Source: Lepidodermella squamata
Taxonomy: Eukaryota; Gastrotricha
Direction of reading: 5' to 3'
Length of the DNA stretch: 64,000 nt
Assembly: GCA_047495785.1 (NCBI GenBank)
Contig: JBLDXI010000019.1
Coordinates: 496,001 to 560,000 of the forward strand
Program-made: the position numbers and the translations under genes
Part shown: positions 23,739 through 32,935 of the stretch, one piece after another
Layout of the letters: every line of letters begins with the position of its first letter
Numbering within the stretch: the first letter of the stretch is position 1
The notes under the pieces: generated by a model
What the model was told of the DNA's origin: nothing
Seen by the model: the letters and a program-made list of their open reading frames with translations, nothing else
Databases searched by the model: none

Positions 23739-25865
23739 TCAATAGTAGAAGCGCTTTTTGCGCGGCTGTGGTTTTGGTTCCGCTTCATTGGCTTTGTCGA
23801 GCGGAATGGCCGTTGACGGTGTTTCGTATCCTGGCGGTTGTGGGGCGGTTGGGACTTGAAGTGTCGGCATTATTGTCTGGATTTGGAGCGGATTTGAAGG
23901 GCGATTTCTATTGCAGATGAGGTAAATGATTGCGACGGTGTTCAGTGTCAGTATGAGAGAATTCGCTCCGGTTGGGAGAATCGATAGCAGCGCTGAGTGG
24001 GTGTCGTTGGAGGAGCCGATTTGTCCAACGTAGATACTCATCAGCTGCGTGAAGAGACCTAATTGTGCCGAGCTGGCGCTGATATTTTCGACGAGCCGCA
24101 GTGTTGTAGCATCATTCCGGTTGAACTCGTCACGCATGGTTGAATCCTTAAGGCTGGCGACGATTTTATCGATATTTTTGCTGTGTTGGGTCGGGTAGTC
24201 GCTGGTATTGGGGTCAAGTAGCTTTAATCGACCCGACTCGGTGACCGTTAGTATCTCTTGGCGCAGATCCTCGTCGCATTCAAAGGCCGATGGGTGTAAT
24301 TCGAGGTCGCCAATTTTAATGATGTGGTTGCAAGAGAGGTGGAAAATGTGGCCACTTTGCGAATATTTTCGGCTAAAAATTTGTTTTCTGGCGGTGCCAT
24401 TAACGCGCCAGAGTGAGACAGTCGCCGGTTTTTGAAGGAGGAACGAGCTGTGGTTGAGTCGCACAACATCGCTGGCTTGTTCGCACCAGTTGAACTCGGC
24501 TTTCGAGCTGATAACGGGGTCGAGAGCTAAGGCGTGCTCGGAATCAGCGACGAGGCCGGTCTGTTGTAGCCAGTCTGGTGTCGTGGAAATATCGCAGAAT
24601 TCAAGTGGGCAGACGATTTTGTGGGGTGAAATTGTGGTACAGGCGTCGAGACAGCTGGTAGGAAATAAGCGGACGGGCTGGTCTGAGCATTGGATGGCGG
24701 ACATGCCGATGTAGACAGATCGCGGGGCCGTTAAACAGCTGCGGTTGCCAAGCAAGCTGATCGGGGACAACGCGATGATGTTGCAGACCGAGTTTCTTAT
24801 TATCGGAAGTTTCGCTCGAATTGTAACGTCGATGACATCGGGTTGATCGGCGCCGGTGATGGACATCCAGGCCGAGACAAACAATGGGACACCCTGGGTT
24901 AGTAATTTGACCGTTTCGTTGTGCCTGGGTGAGATTTGTAGCTGGCGGATGATTTTTGTCGCCATGGCCTCGGTCATTTCATAGGTACCGAACGAGCCAT
25001 CGTTTATGCCTACTCGGATGCGTTCGACATGCGCGAACTGGTCACGCATCGCTGCCTGCTTTGTGAAGTGAAAAGCAGTCAGTTTATTGAAGTTGTGCCA
25101 CTTCTGCCGATCGCTGGTGTATTCGCTGGTCAAATTTATGAGCACATCTTCCACGGCTTGCAGACGTTGTCCTAGCCGGTGGGTTTGTTTCGCCAGCAGC
25201 ATTGTGGCGTTGCCAATTTTTCTGATTTGAGTCTCATCCTCTTTTAAAGCAGCCGTCGCTGCGTAGAGGGCTTTCTTCGTATTTTCGTCAGTAGTTGAGC
25301 AACCGTTGTGTGAGAATAGTTCGTTGATGCCACGTAGAACTATCGAGGAGCAGATCCAGTCTAAGTCACGCCTGGCGCGGTATCGTTTCCCAGTCACTGT
25401 CGACGAGGCGGTCAGCTTCGCGGTCGACGGCTGGCACTGAGTGGCCCACTGCGACAAACAGTCGAACTCTGAGAATCCGAACGGCGGTATCGGCGTACAC
25501 CATTTTCCGAGATAGGCGGCACATGATTTCAATTTGTCCCAAGGCGACGGAGCGAGCGATGTCCCAGTTTCCTCCCAAAAATCGAGTACGTGTTGAACTT
25601 CTTCCGGATAAAATTGGCGAATAAATTTCGGCTTCTGAAACTCAACTTGCATATTCAAGGCGGTTAAAATCACGTCGTCGAACATGTAGACCAGCTGTTT
25701 CTTAGTGCCTTTGAGCAATGCTTGCGGGAAAATCACGTGGTCAGAAGTGAAAGCGTCCGTGTTAAGTTCGATTTGCCGTTTTGAACGCGTAGCGCTGGCT
25801 GAAGAAATTAGCGAAGCGGCGAGTGTGGCTACGGCAAGCCACAGGCGAAGGCCAGTAAGCGACAT
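23739..25865 (-). CDS. env: env-like envelope glycoprotein of the LTR element
   Basis: A 708-residue frame placed after pol in the usual env position, 81 nt beyond the pol stop. The N-terminus is a signal peptide (MSLTGLRLWLAVATLAASLI) followed by a basic RSKRQ. There is a long Cys-containing ectodomain with several N-x-S/T sites. A single hydrophobic segment near residue 640-665 (SLILTLNTVAIIYLI) is the likely TM anchor, followed by a roughly 50-residue tail with a PPGY (PPxY) motif and a basic end (RKKRFYY). I do not recognise the fusion-protein class. By analogy it could allow cell-to-cell or infectious spread. Expression would need a spliced subgenomic RNA, and the splice sites were not identified. 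Confidence 0.75.
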   Translation of the reverse strand: MSLTGLRLWLAVATLAASLISSASATRSKRQIELNTDAFTSDHVIFPQALLKGTKKQLVYMFDDVILTALNMQVEFQKPKFIRQFYPEEVQHVLDFWEETGTSLAPSPWDKLKSCAAYLGKWCTPIPPFGFSEFDCLSQWATQCQPSTAKLTASSTVTGKRYRARRDLDWICSSIVLRGINELFSHNGCSTTDENTKKALYAATAALKEDETQIRKIGNATMLLAKQTHRLGQRLQAVEDVLINLTSEYTSDRQKWHNFNKLTAFHFTKQAAMRDQFAHVERIRVGINDGSFGTYEMTEAMATKIIRQLQISPRHNETVKLLTQGVPLFVSAWMSITGADQPDVIDVTIRAKLPIIRNSVCNIIALSPISLLGNRSCLTAPRSVYIGMSAIQCSDQPVRLFPTSCLDACTTISPHKIVCPLEFCDISTTPDWLQQTGLVADSEHALALDPVISSKAEFNWCEQASDVVRLNHSSFLLQKPATVSLWRVNGTARKQIFSRKYSQSGHIFHLSCNHIIKIGDLELHPSAFECDEDLRQEILTVTESGRLKLLDPNTSDYPTQHSKNIDKIVASLKDSTMRDEFNRNDATTLRLVENISASSAQLGLFTQLMSIYVGQIGSSNDTHSALLSILPTGANSLILTLNTVAIIYLICNRNRPSNPLQIQTIMPTLQVPTAPQPPGYETPSTAIPLDKANEAEPKPQPRKKRFYY

Positions 25866-25946
25866 CGAGATTCGTTAATGAGTAAATATCAAGAAGTATT
25901 TACAGTTCGAATAAATGGTTGATTAAATTTTTCGCTCAAATAAAAT

Positions 25947-28900
25947 CTATACAGTAGGAGAAGAATCTGTATTGTTTGACGATTGTTTCTTTCTCGAAAT
26001 TTTGGTGATTTGTGTTCTTCGAGTGTGTGCCTTGCCGGATTTCGGCGATGTTTGAACAACGGGGTTGGCGAAAGTTACTCGCGTGCGAAGGTTATACGGC
26101 TGATGTACGACCGTAGCGTCAAGATCTGACTTATTGAGCGAGTAGTTTCTGTCGGAGGTGACGCTAGTAGAGGACTTTTCAGGCGTCGTCACGCTTGATT
26201 GATTTTTCTCGGGTGACGAGGCTGGACGGTGTTGCGGGGCCACCGATTGCGGTTGGACAGGTGGTACAAGGCTAACCAAGTCCATGCCGAACTGGAATGG
26301 TGTTGGTCGTCGGTGGAATCCTGGCGATGCTGTCAAATGGCCAGTGTTTTGCATTCGAAATTTGTGGGCTGGTGTTGACGTTATTATTGGACTGAAATGG
26401 TCGATGTTTGACGGTGCTGACATGGATGAATGGCGATTATCTTCGTCTGAGGTAGACGGTGCTGGCCCAGTTATTATTGGTGGTGACGGCATTCTGGGCG
26501 GTGTTTCAGGCAATTCTGACGTGCTTGGGGTACGTCGTCGCGGTACCGGTGGCGTTGTTGGCGTCGTAGTCGCCGACGTCGCGGTTGACGGCGTTGTACT
26601 TGCGGTCGTTGTAGTCGGTGTTGTACTTGTAGAAGTCGCCGTTGTAGTACCCGAACTGGCCGAGGTCGGCCTTTTCGAACTACGGAGTATGTACCCACCC
26701 GTCGTGAAATTGTTGTCACGGGTTGGCTCATGAACAATCTGGCGGCTAAGTGTCTGGCGAAGATCAGGTAACGGCGACGCAGCGGCGGCGGGCGGTCGCG
26801 GCGCAGTCGACGCAGGCGCCGCAGCGCCGGGCGGCGCAGCCAACTTTGTAGCGCTCTTCGCCGACGAACGGGCCGACTGTTGCGCTTGCGAATAGCGATC
26901 AGCCGTGGGGAAGTCGCGCAACCAGGCCAACTTGAGGCGGTTGCGATGGGCAAGGATATCACGACCGGACAGGTCAAAGAAGCGAATAGCGTAAGTAACG
27001 GGCGAAACTCGAGCCACGACGGAATACGGGCCCTTGTAGCGAGATGCGAATTTCGGTATCACATCGGGCCGGTTACTTGGCACGTGGAGGTAGACAAGAT
27101 CGCCGATATCGAACGGCTCGCAATTTCCTGAACTGCGATCATAGCGCTCTTTCTCACGAGCACGCGCGAGTTGGAAACGAGTTCGAACGTCGTCGAAAGC
27201 GCGACGGAGTTTGACATACAAGCCGTAAGCATGATTTTCACGCAACTCGTTCTGAGTCTTGGGCTGGGACGCAGGCTTCTCGGCGGAGCACTGCCAGTCC
27301 ATAGCCAACTTGGGCATGTGACCTAGCATAATATACGCTGGTGGGTGGCGATGAGTCGAATGGTGAGACGAATTGTAGCCAGAGCAGCAGGCCTTGACGA
27401 AGCGGCACCAGTCGAGGTGCTGGCCGGGCACGACGTATTTCGCGATGCAGTTATTCATGACTAAATTCAAGTGTTCGCAATGGCCATTAGTCTGCTGGTG
27501 ATAGGCGGAGCTTTTAATACGACGAATCGCAAACGCATCAGTCACGTCCTCGATGAGCTTGGAGATGAAGTAGCGGGCGTTGTCATTGAGCAACGCACGC
27601 GGGCTACCGAAAATGTAGATCCAGTCGAGCAATTTCTCAATCACGGTTTCGGACTTAATATCCGGAATGGGCTCCCACAGCGTGAAGCCACTGAAATGAT
27701 CGGAAATGATGAGAATATAGCGCATGCCACGACGAGACGTAGGGTAGGGACCGGCTACGTCCCAGGTGAGAAGCTCATTCACGTCATGCGAGAGGATGGG
27801 CTCCATCGGAGCACGTGGATGTTTTACAGGGTGATCACGAATTTGGCACACCGCGCATGATTTGACGTATTCAGCAGTAATTTCCTCGTAATTGCGGAAA
27901 TAGAATCGATCTTTTAAGGTGGATAGGGTGCGTTCAACGCCGAAATGACATTTCTCGTCGTGCATAGCGTGAAGCACGGTGACGATGAGATTCTCAGGTA
28001 CGACGATTTGGTAACCCGATTCAGAGGCAGGGTAGTAGCGACACAACAAGCCGTCAGGCGCTATGAAATACTTGCTACGCTGCTTCTGATTGTGACGAAG
28101 GCGGCGTTTCTTGGAGCGACAACGACGATCGGCGGCTTGCGCCGAAATCAAAACATCGCGAGTCAAGTTAACGCCACACGGCGTGAGGGAGCGGAACGGG
28201 TCGCCCTCGTGGTACGCGTTCTCGTCGACAACAACGTCGTCATCGAAAGTAAGATCGGACGTCATAGCGTTGATGCTGGCCGGGAGTGGCGTAGCTCGAT
28301 CAGGCATACGCGACATCGCATCGGCATTCGCATGAGTTGAACCTCGGCGCGTTATTATATTCAGCGGATATTGTTGTAGGATCATCAGGTAGTTGGACAA
28401 CCGACCTCCGGTGTCCTTCCAGGTGTTCAAAGTACGAAGAGCAGCGGCGTCAGTAATTACGTCGGTGGTAATCGAATTCAAACCCGGCGAGATGTAAGGC
28501 TTAATCTGCTTCAGCCCGTACAGGACGGCAAGAACCTCACGTTCACAACTAGAATAATTGCGCTCGGCCTTAGTCAGATTTCGAGAACCGAAAGCGACTG
28601 GGCGCCGGGTACCGTCGTCCTGGTCTTGTTCGAGAACGTAGCCGAGACCGGACCCCGACGCATCAGTCGATAAAATAAATTTCTTGTCAAACTGAGGGAA
28701 GGCCAAACAAGGCGGCGAGATCAACGCCTTTTTGAGCTCATTAAAAGCGTTCTCGGCATCCTTATTCCAGTGAAAGTTGTTCTTACGTTGTAGCTCGTAC
28801 AACGGAGCTGCGATCATCGCAAAATTCTTGATAAATCGCCGATAATATCCGGCTAACGAGGTAAAAGCTCGAAGTTCGCTAACCGTCGTAGGGACGGGAA

Positions 28901-30494
28901 AATTCTGGACCTTCGAAACTCGGTCCCGAAAGATAGATAAACCATCCTGGCTAATAGTGTGGCCAAGATAGGTGATGGAGCGACGAAAAAGTTGGCATTT
29001 CGAACCCTTAATTTTCAAGTTCATTTTACGCATGCGCTCAAGCACGACGCGGAGATCATGAAAATGTTGTTCTTTATTCGGGCTGAAAACTAGAATATCG
29101 TCGAAATAAGTGGCGACGATGCGGCCCAGTAAACCAGTCATGCAGAACGTGAGCAGACGGTTCCAATAGGCCGGGGCGGTTTGAGCACCGAAAGGCATTC
29201 TATTCATGGTCCAGGACCCTTGGGATGATCTGAACCCTAAATATTGCTTTGAATCTTCGGACACTTTCATGTGAAAATAAGCCTGATTTATATCAATAGC
29301 TGAGAAAATGCGGGCTTTCGACAATAAATCAAACTGGCTCCAAATTTGCGGTATTGGGTGTGAGCCGTCATTCACAGTCATGCTATTTAGGCGGCGAAAA
29401 TCATGGGCTAGGCGCAGTGAACCATCCTTTTTCCTCAGGGCAAGGAGGCAGCTACTATACGGCGTAGCAGCCGGCTCAGCAATGCCGTGTTTAACCCAGT
29501 CTTGTATTTCTTTCTCAACCATTTCCCTCTCATGATGTGACTGACGCCGAAGCGGCTGAATGAACGGCGGGCCTTCGACCTTGACCTTGAACTCAAGGGC
29601 ATCGCACAGGCCGATGTCCAGCCTATGGCGCGCGAAACAATCCTTGAATTCGCTCAACAAACTACGCATTCTACGGCGTTCATCAGTGGATAGTTCCGAC
29701 TTTTCCAAGTCGACATCGGGCTCCCAGTCATCGCGGGCGTCGGCCGGCGGCGGCGACGGCCGTTTGGATGACTGGCGGTTACGATCAGCGCCTATTATGT
29801 CTATGTGGACACCCTCGACGAGAAAGGCGGCGACTTTTTGGCCTCTATAGATTTTCACAGGTGATCGCCCGGGGTTGAGTAACACGACCCAAATACGACC
29901 CTCATCATCTACCTTGGAAATTGAGCGTGAGACGACAAATTCGCGCTCATGATTTTGCGTGTCGCTAGGCTCGTCATGTAAATTATCACTAACGACGGTT
30001 TTTCCCGTAAGACCATGACCCGTAATGCGTGCACGGACGCGGATGGGCTTACCCGGCGGAAGAACTACATCATCCAAAGACGCTGCACGCAAATCCGGAT
30101 GCGTGACTGCGTTTATGGCGTACGGTGAATACGGCGCGGCGTGTAACGGAATAGAACCCGCGTCATCACGCAGAAAAATAACATTACGAGAATTGCTTAT
30201 ACTGTCGGCGAACTTGTACGTAAAATCGTGACCTAACAAGCCGTCGGCATGCAAATTCCGAATGAAATAAAACTGGTGTAAAAATTCGTGTCTACCGAAG
30301 CGTATCGGGATAGTCGCCTTGCCCAAAACTTGCAAGGGCTGGTTATCAGGCCCGTTGGCTTTAGCGGGCTCAAGGCGAATACCAGGGTAAAGAAAGCGGG
30401 CATCGATGCAACTATGAGTCGCACCGGAATCGAGAAGCATGGCAACATGCCGAAGTGAGCAACTATCATTTTCAGCAACGTCAACTAAATCCAT
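25947..30494 (-). CDS. pol: pol polyprotein: protease, reverse transcriptase, RNase H, integrase
   Basis: A 1,515-codon frame counted from its first ATG. It is open further upstream to the gag stop in the -1 frame, so it is probably made as a Gag-Pol fusion. Domains in order: aspartic protease (MLLDSGATHS); RT with FSAIDINQAYFHM and a YFDDILVF active site; RNase H (STDASGSG...EREVLAV); integrase with an HHCC zinc finger (HAMHDEKCHFG...CAVCQ) and D,D,E core (WDVAG, LNDNARYF, NGHCEHLN); and a GPY/F-type module (YKGPYSVVARV). A long Pro/Thr/Ser-rich tail follows. Catalytic residues are present, so it may be functional. The RT box reads YFDD where YVDD or YIDD is more usual. Confidence 0.93.
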   Translation of the reverse strand: MDLVDVAENDSCSLRHVAMLLDSGATHSCIDARFLYPGIRLEPAKANGPDNQPLQVLGKATIPIRFGRHEFLHQFYFIRNLHADGLLGHDFTYKFADSISNSRNVIFLRDDAGSIPLHAAPYSPYAINAVTHPDLRAASLDDVVLPPGKPIRVRARITGHGLTGKTVVSDNLHDEPSDTQNHEREFVVSRSISKVDDEGRIWVVLLNPGRSPVKIYRGQKVAAFLVEGVHIDIIGADRNRQSSKRPSPPPADARDDWEPDVDLEKSELSTDERRRMRSLLSEFKDCFARHRLDIGLCDALEFKVKVEGPPFIQPLRRQSHHEREMVEKEIQDWVKHGIAEPAATPYSSCLLALRKKDGSLRLAHDFRRLNSMTVNDGSHPIPQIWSQFDLLSKARIFSAIDINQAYFHMKVSEDSKQYLGFRSSQGSWTMNRMPFGAQTAPAYWNRLLTFCMTGLLGRIVATYFDDILVFSPNKEQHFHDLRVVLERMRKMNLKIKGSKCQLFRRSITYLGHTISQDGLSIFRDRVSKVQNFPVPTTVSELRAFTSLAGYYRRFIKNFAMIAAPLYELQRKNNFHWNKDAENAFNELKKALISPPCLAFPQFDKKFILSTDASGSGLGYVLEQDQDDGTRRPVAFGSRNLTKAERNYSSCEREVLAVLYGLKQIKPYISPGLNSITTDVITDAAALRTLNTWKDTGGRLSNYLMILQQYPLNIITRRGSTHANADAMSRMPDRATPLPASINAMTSDLTFDDDVVVDENAYHEGDPFRSLTPCGVNLTRDVLISAQAADRRCRSKKRRLRHNQKQRSKYFIAPDGLLCRYYPASESGYQIVVPENLIVTVLHAMHDEKCHFGVERTLSTLKDRFYFRNYEEITAEYVKSCAVCQIRDHPVKHPRAPMEPILSHDVNELLTWDVAGPYPTSRRGMRYILIISDHFSGFTLWEPIPDIKSETVIEKLLDWIYIFGSPRALLNDNARYFISKLIEDVTDAFAIRRIKSSAYHQQTNGHCEHLNLVMNNCIAKYVVPGQHLDWCRFVKACCSGYNSSHHSTHRHPPAYIMLGHMPKLAMDWQCSAEKPASQPKTQNELRENHAYGLYVKLRRAFDDVRTRFQLARAREKERYDRSSGNCEPFDIGDLVYLHVPSNRPDVIPKFASRYKGPYSVVARVSPVTYAIRFFDLSGRDILAHRNRLKLAWLRDFPTADRYSQAQQSARSSAKSATKLAAPPGAAAPASTAPRPPAAAASPLPDLRQTLSRQIVHEPTRDNNFTTGGYILRSSKRPTSASSGTTTATSTSTTPTTTTASTTPSTATSATTTPTTPPVPRRRTPSTSELPETPPRMPSPPIITGPAPSTSDEDNRHSSMSAPSNIDHFSPIITSTPAHKFRMQNTGHLTASPGFHRRPTPFQFGMDLVSLVPPVQPQSVAPQHRPASSPEKNQSSVTTPEKSSTSVTSDRNYSLNKSDLDATVVHQPYNLRTRVTFANPVVQTSPKSGKAHTRRTQITKISRKKQSSNNTDSSPTV

Positions 30495-30616
30495 GTGAGC
30501 GACGAGGCCGCTCGGAGCGTGTGAACAAGAAGAAGACGGTAAAGTAGTGACAGATGAAATAATAGCGGGACAGGTGGCATCGGCGGAGGCGTGTCCGGTC
30601 CCATCGGACGGCCTCC

Positions 30617-32077
30617 TTAATAGTTTAAATGATCGCCACGCTGTTCACGCGCGTCATAAGACAAACGCGGCTGATAATCACGATCGCGCGACGGAGTACG
30701 GCGCATGCCGCGCTGATGATAGGGCGAGTGACTAGAACGGTAGTCATCGCGAGAGCGACACCGATCGGCGTAATGACCAGGGCGGCGGCATTTATCGCAA
30801 ACAGGGGTGCGAGGACGGCGGTCGTCCCGCTGTTGTAGCAAGTCGCGCATCTTGGAACGGCACTCGGCCTCGACATGGCCGGGCTTCGAGCAATAATAGC
30901 AGGACGGGCGCGAACCACCACGCCGATTATCATTATTAGAAGTGTTGTTATTATTATTACCGTTATCGCGGCTGCGGTAGGCGGACCGGTTGTTGTAACT
31001 ACCACGGCCCTTGTCGCTGTAGCTCGGCTTGTTGCGACCAAGCTCCTGAACCTGCGCGGTCAGCGCGTTGACAGCTTGAATCAGCGCCGTTTCGGTCGGC
31101 TCAGCCTTAACGACGGCGGCAGCAGCAGGCGGCGCCGCAGCGGCGGGCGCAGGCGCAGGCGGTGCCAACGAGGCGGCCGCGCCTGGCGCGTAGTGCGGGG
31201 CGAGCGCGACCGGGGCCGGCGGCACATATAGAGGCGTACCTAACGAAGTCGCCGTCACGTGGGTGACCGGCGGCGGCGCGGCGCCAGGCAGGCCAATGGG
31301 AAAACCGGCATGGTTAAGGCCGAACGACGGCTGAGCATAAGGCTGGGGATACGAGGGAGTGTAAGAGACATGGCCGAATCCGGCTGGAAGCAGGGCCTGG
31401 GCGCCGGCAGGGCCGACGCGGATCGAGGTATCCGCGACCTCGGCGAGGCGCAATAACTCCTCGCACGTTTGAGGTACGCCAAGCATAGCCATACGCTCAC
31501 GAATAGCAGGCAAAATGCCGAAATAGACCCGATTAACAAGGTCCTTGCTAGTGTTTTCGGGTTCGCCACGCCCGGAATCAATCCACAAACGGCGAATAAC
31601 GTCATAATACTGGCGAACGGTCTCGCCAGGGTATTGAGGGCGAGAATAAAACTGCATCGAGGCTAACACGGTGTCCGGCGCGAGGCCAGACGCGGCGAGA
31701 AGCGCCTTCCGCGCCTCATCAAAAGTAGTAAAACCAGAATAGTCAATAGTCGCCCACACCCGCTCAAGTTTGTTCGACAGAAACAAGGGCAGCATGTGGA
31801 GGACATGTTGTAACGGGTGTAAGTGATTATCAGTGTCGCAAATGTAAGGCGCGACTTTAGCAAAACGACCCCAGGACGAAACGAACTCGTCGTAGGAATC
31901 GCCAGAAATCTGGCCGACACGCACGAGCGCCAGCTCGATAGGCATGGCGAAGGCGGCGGCCGCAGTAGTAGGCGCCGGCGGCGCGGGACGGCCAGGCGCA
32001 GCGCTCGTGGCCACGCCAAAACCGGGAACACCACCAGACAGAGCAGACCCAGCAGGGCCGGAGGAGCCGGATGCCAT
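30617..32077 (-). CDS. gag: gag polyprotein of the LTR element
   Basis: About 486 residues from the ATG at 32077. The open frame extends upstream into the LTR, but this ATG (MASGSSGPAG) is the likely start. An Ala/Pro-rich N-terminus is followed by a capsid-like helical region (about 80-210, with the RQYYDVIRRLW and LVNRVYFGILP segments). A Pro/Ala linker, an Arg/Asn-rich stretch and two CCHC zinc knuckles of nucleocapsid type (CYYCSKPGHVEAEC and CDKCRRPGHYADRC) come next. It packages the element RNA and builds the particle. The stop codon lies four codons after the start of a TTTAAAC slippery heptamer. Confidence 0.88.
   Translation of the reverse strand: MASGSSGPAGSALSGGVPGFGVATSAAPGRPAPPAPTTAAAAFAMPIELALVRVGQISGDSYDEFVSSWGRFAKVAPYICDTDNHLHPLQHVLHMLPLFLSNKLERVWATIDYSGFTTFDEARKALLAASGLAPDTVLASMQFYSRPQYPGETVRQYYDVIRRLWIDSGRGEPENTSKDLVNRVYFGILPAIRERMAMLGVPQTCEELLRLAEVADTSIRVGPAGAQALLPAGFGHVSYTPSYPQPYAQPSFGLNHAGFPIGLPGAAPPPVTHVTATSLGTPLYVPPAPVALAPHYAPGAAASLAPPAPAPAAAAPPAAAAVVKAEPTETALIQAVNALTAQVQELGRNKPSYSDKGRGSYNNRSAYRSRDNGNNNNNTSNNDNRRGGSRPSCYYCSKPGHVEAECRSKMRDLLQQRDDRRPRTPVCDKCRRPGHYADRCRSRDDYRSSHSPYHQRGMRRTPSRDRDYQPRLSYDAREQRGDHLNY
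30623..30629 (-). promoter_or_regulatory. Putative -1 ribosomal frameshift site (TTTAAAC) at gag-pol junction
   Basis: On the minus strand the last gag codons read CAT TTA AAC TAT TAA, so T TTA AAC is in the correct frame for a -1 slip. After slipping, the frame runs CTA TTA AGG AGG and stays open into pol. A possible stem GTCCG/CGGAC with a 7-nt loop begins about 13 nt downstream. Heptamer and frame are seen directly; function is inferred. Confidence 0.75.
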
Positions 32078-32132
32078 TAGACCGTAAAAAACGAGAAAAT
32101 GAGTGTGATGTGGCGGTAAAAGCAACGAAAAA

Positions 32133-32147
32133 CCACTTCTGACACCA
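32133..32147 (-). other. Primer-binding site, tRNA-Leu type
   Basis: Minus strand TGGTGTCAGAAGTGG, six nt inside the 5' LTR. It is complementary to a tRNA 3' end CCACTTCTGACACCA, which matches the acceptor end of eukaryotic tRNA-Leu (CTCCTGACACCA type) with one difference. Confidence 0.65.
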
Positions 32148-32153
32148 AAATAG

Positions 32154-32346
32154 TGTAATATCCGGCACGGTACGGATACCACACGGGTTCGATATAGAGA
32201 GTAAATAACAGTCAGGCAGAAATGATCCAAAACTCCTCATTTTATTGTTATTGTGTTTCAGTATTTATACTGCGGCACGCAGGCCGCTTATTGGTTGGTA
32301 TGCGGACCAATCGCGCTCGACTTGCGTGTCGCGCGTCCGCATAGCA
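32154..32346 (-). repeat. 5' LTR
   Basis: 193 bp, TG...CA. In transcription sense it has CCAAT-like sequence, a TATA box (about 32269-32262) and AATAAA (32246-32241), i.e. a compact promoter plus poly(A) signal. Confidence 0.92.
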
Positions 32347-32935
32347 CTTGGACACGACTCTTCTAACTTCTATTCCGACTGCCGGCTATTCGTTTCCTAT
32401 GCCGAAGATTGGCTACGTGGTTGGGACGCGTTGGAACTCGACTGGTTTTCTTGGATCAGTTGCGTGCTTTGCCATGTTCAATTCAAGCTTCACGGCCTCT
32501 CAAATCGACCTGTTTCAATACATCTGTCGTTCGGCACCGAAAGCTAGAGCAAATGACTTGATACCAACAAACTACATATATTTTCCGCAGTGGGTAAAAG
32601 ACCTGTCCCTCTCCATAGCAGGCAGTGGTAATGTCACTCAAACCAAGGGAGTTCTAATTGCCATAAATTCCAATTTCCTTAGTTGTAAACCCAGGTTTTA
32701 CGCAATGGTTGGTAACTGGAGCAGCTGAGGCTCAAGAGCTTTCTCTGACTCTCGTCAAACAGCCGAATCAGTTTGGTGGCATATGGTCAACTGCGGTAAC
32801 GAATTTTGCATGTTTTTTCAATCGAATCACTTTGCATTTAAACAGCCAATCACTCCGTCACACATACGCTTTGAGGCAACGTTCAGCCTTCAGGGCACTG
32901 GTAATCTTTTCGGCATCTTCATTGTCGACAAGTAC
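32347..32935 (+). repeat. 589-bp direct repeat, right copy
   Basis: Second copy of gene C sequence (mid exon 2 to exon 4), starting directly at the outer edge of the 5' LTR. It matches 22803-23391 with no difference that I could see, introns included. Confidence 0.85.

Larger units (their letters stand above)
23392..32346 (-). mobile_element. Ty3/gypsy-class LTR retrotransposon with gag, pol and env
   Basis: An 8,955-bp element in antisense to gene C, bounded by 193-bp direct LTRs that begin TG and end CA and look identical. In transcription order: 5' LTR (32346-32154), primer site, gag, pol (protease, RT, RNase H, integrase: the gypsy order), env and 3' LTR (23584-23392). All three frames are open over their expected domains, and identical LTRs mean a young insertion. 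No short target duplication is present: the left flank ends AGTAC, while the right flank begins CTTGG. Similar env-bearing gypsy elements are known from insects (errantiviruses) and tunicates (Tor). The clade here cannot be settled without a tree. Confidence 0.93.

Noticed and set aside
26284-26733. Val/Gly-rich plus-strand frame inside the LTR element
   Set aside because: Antisense of the Pro/Thr-rich tail of pol.
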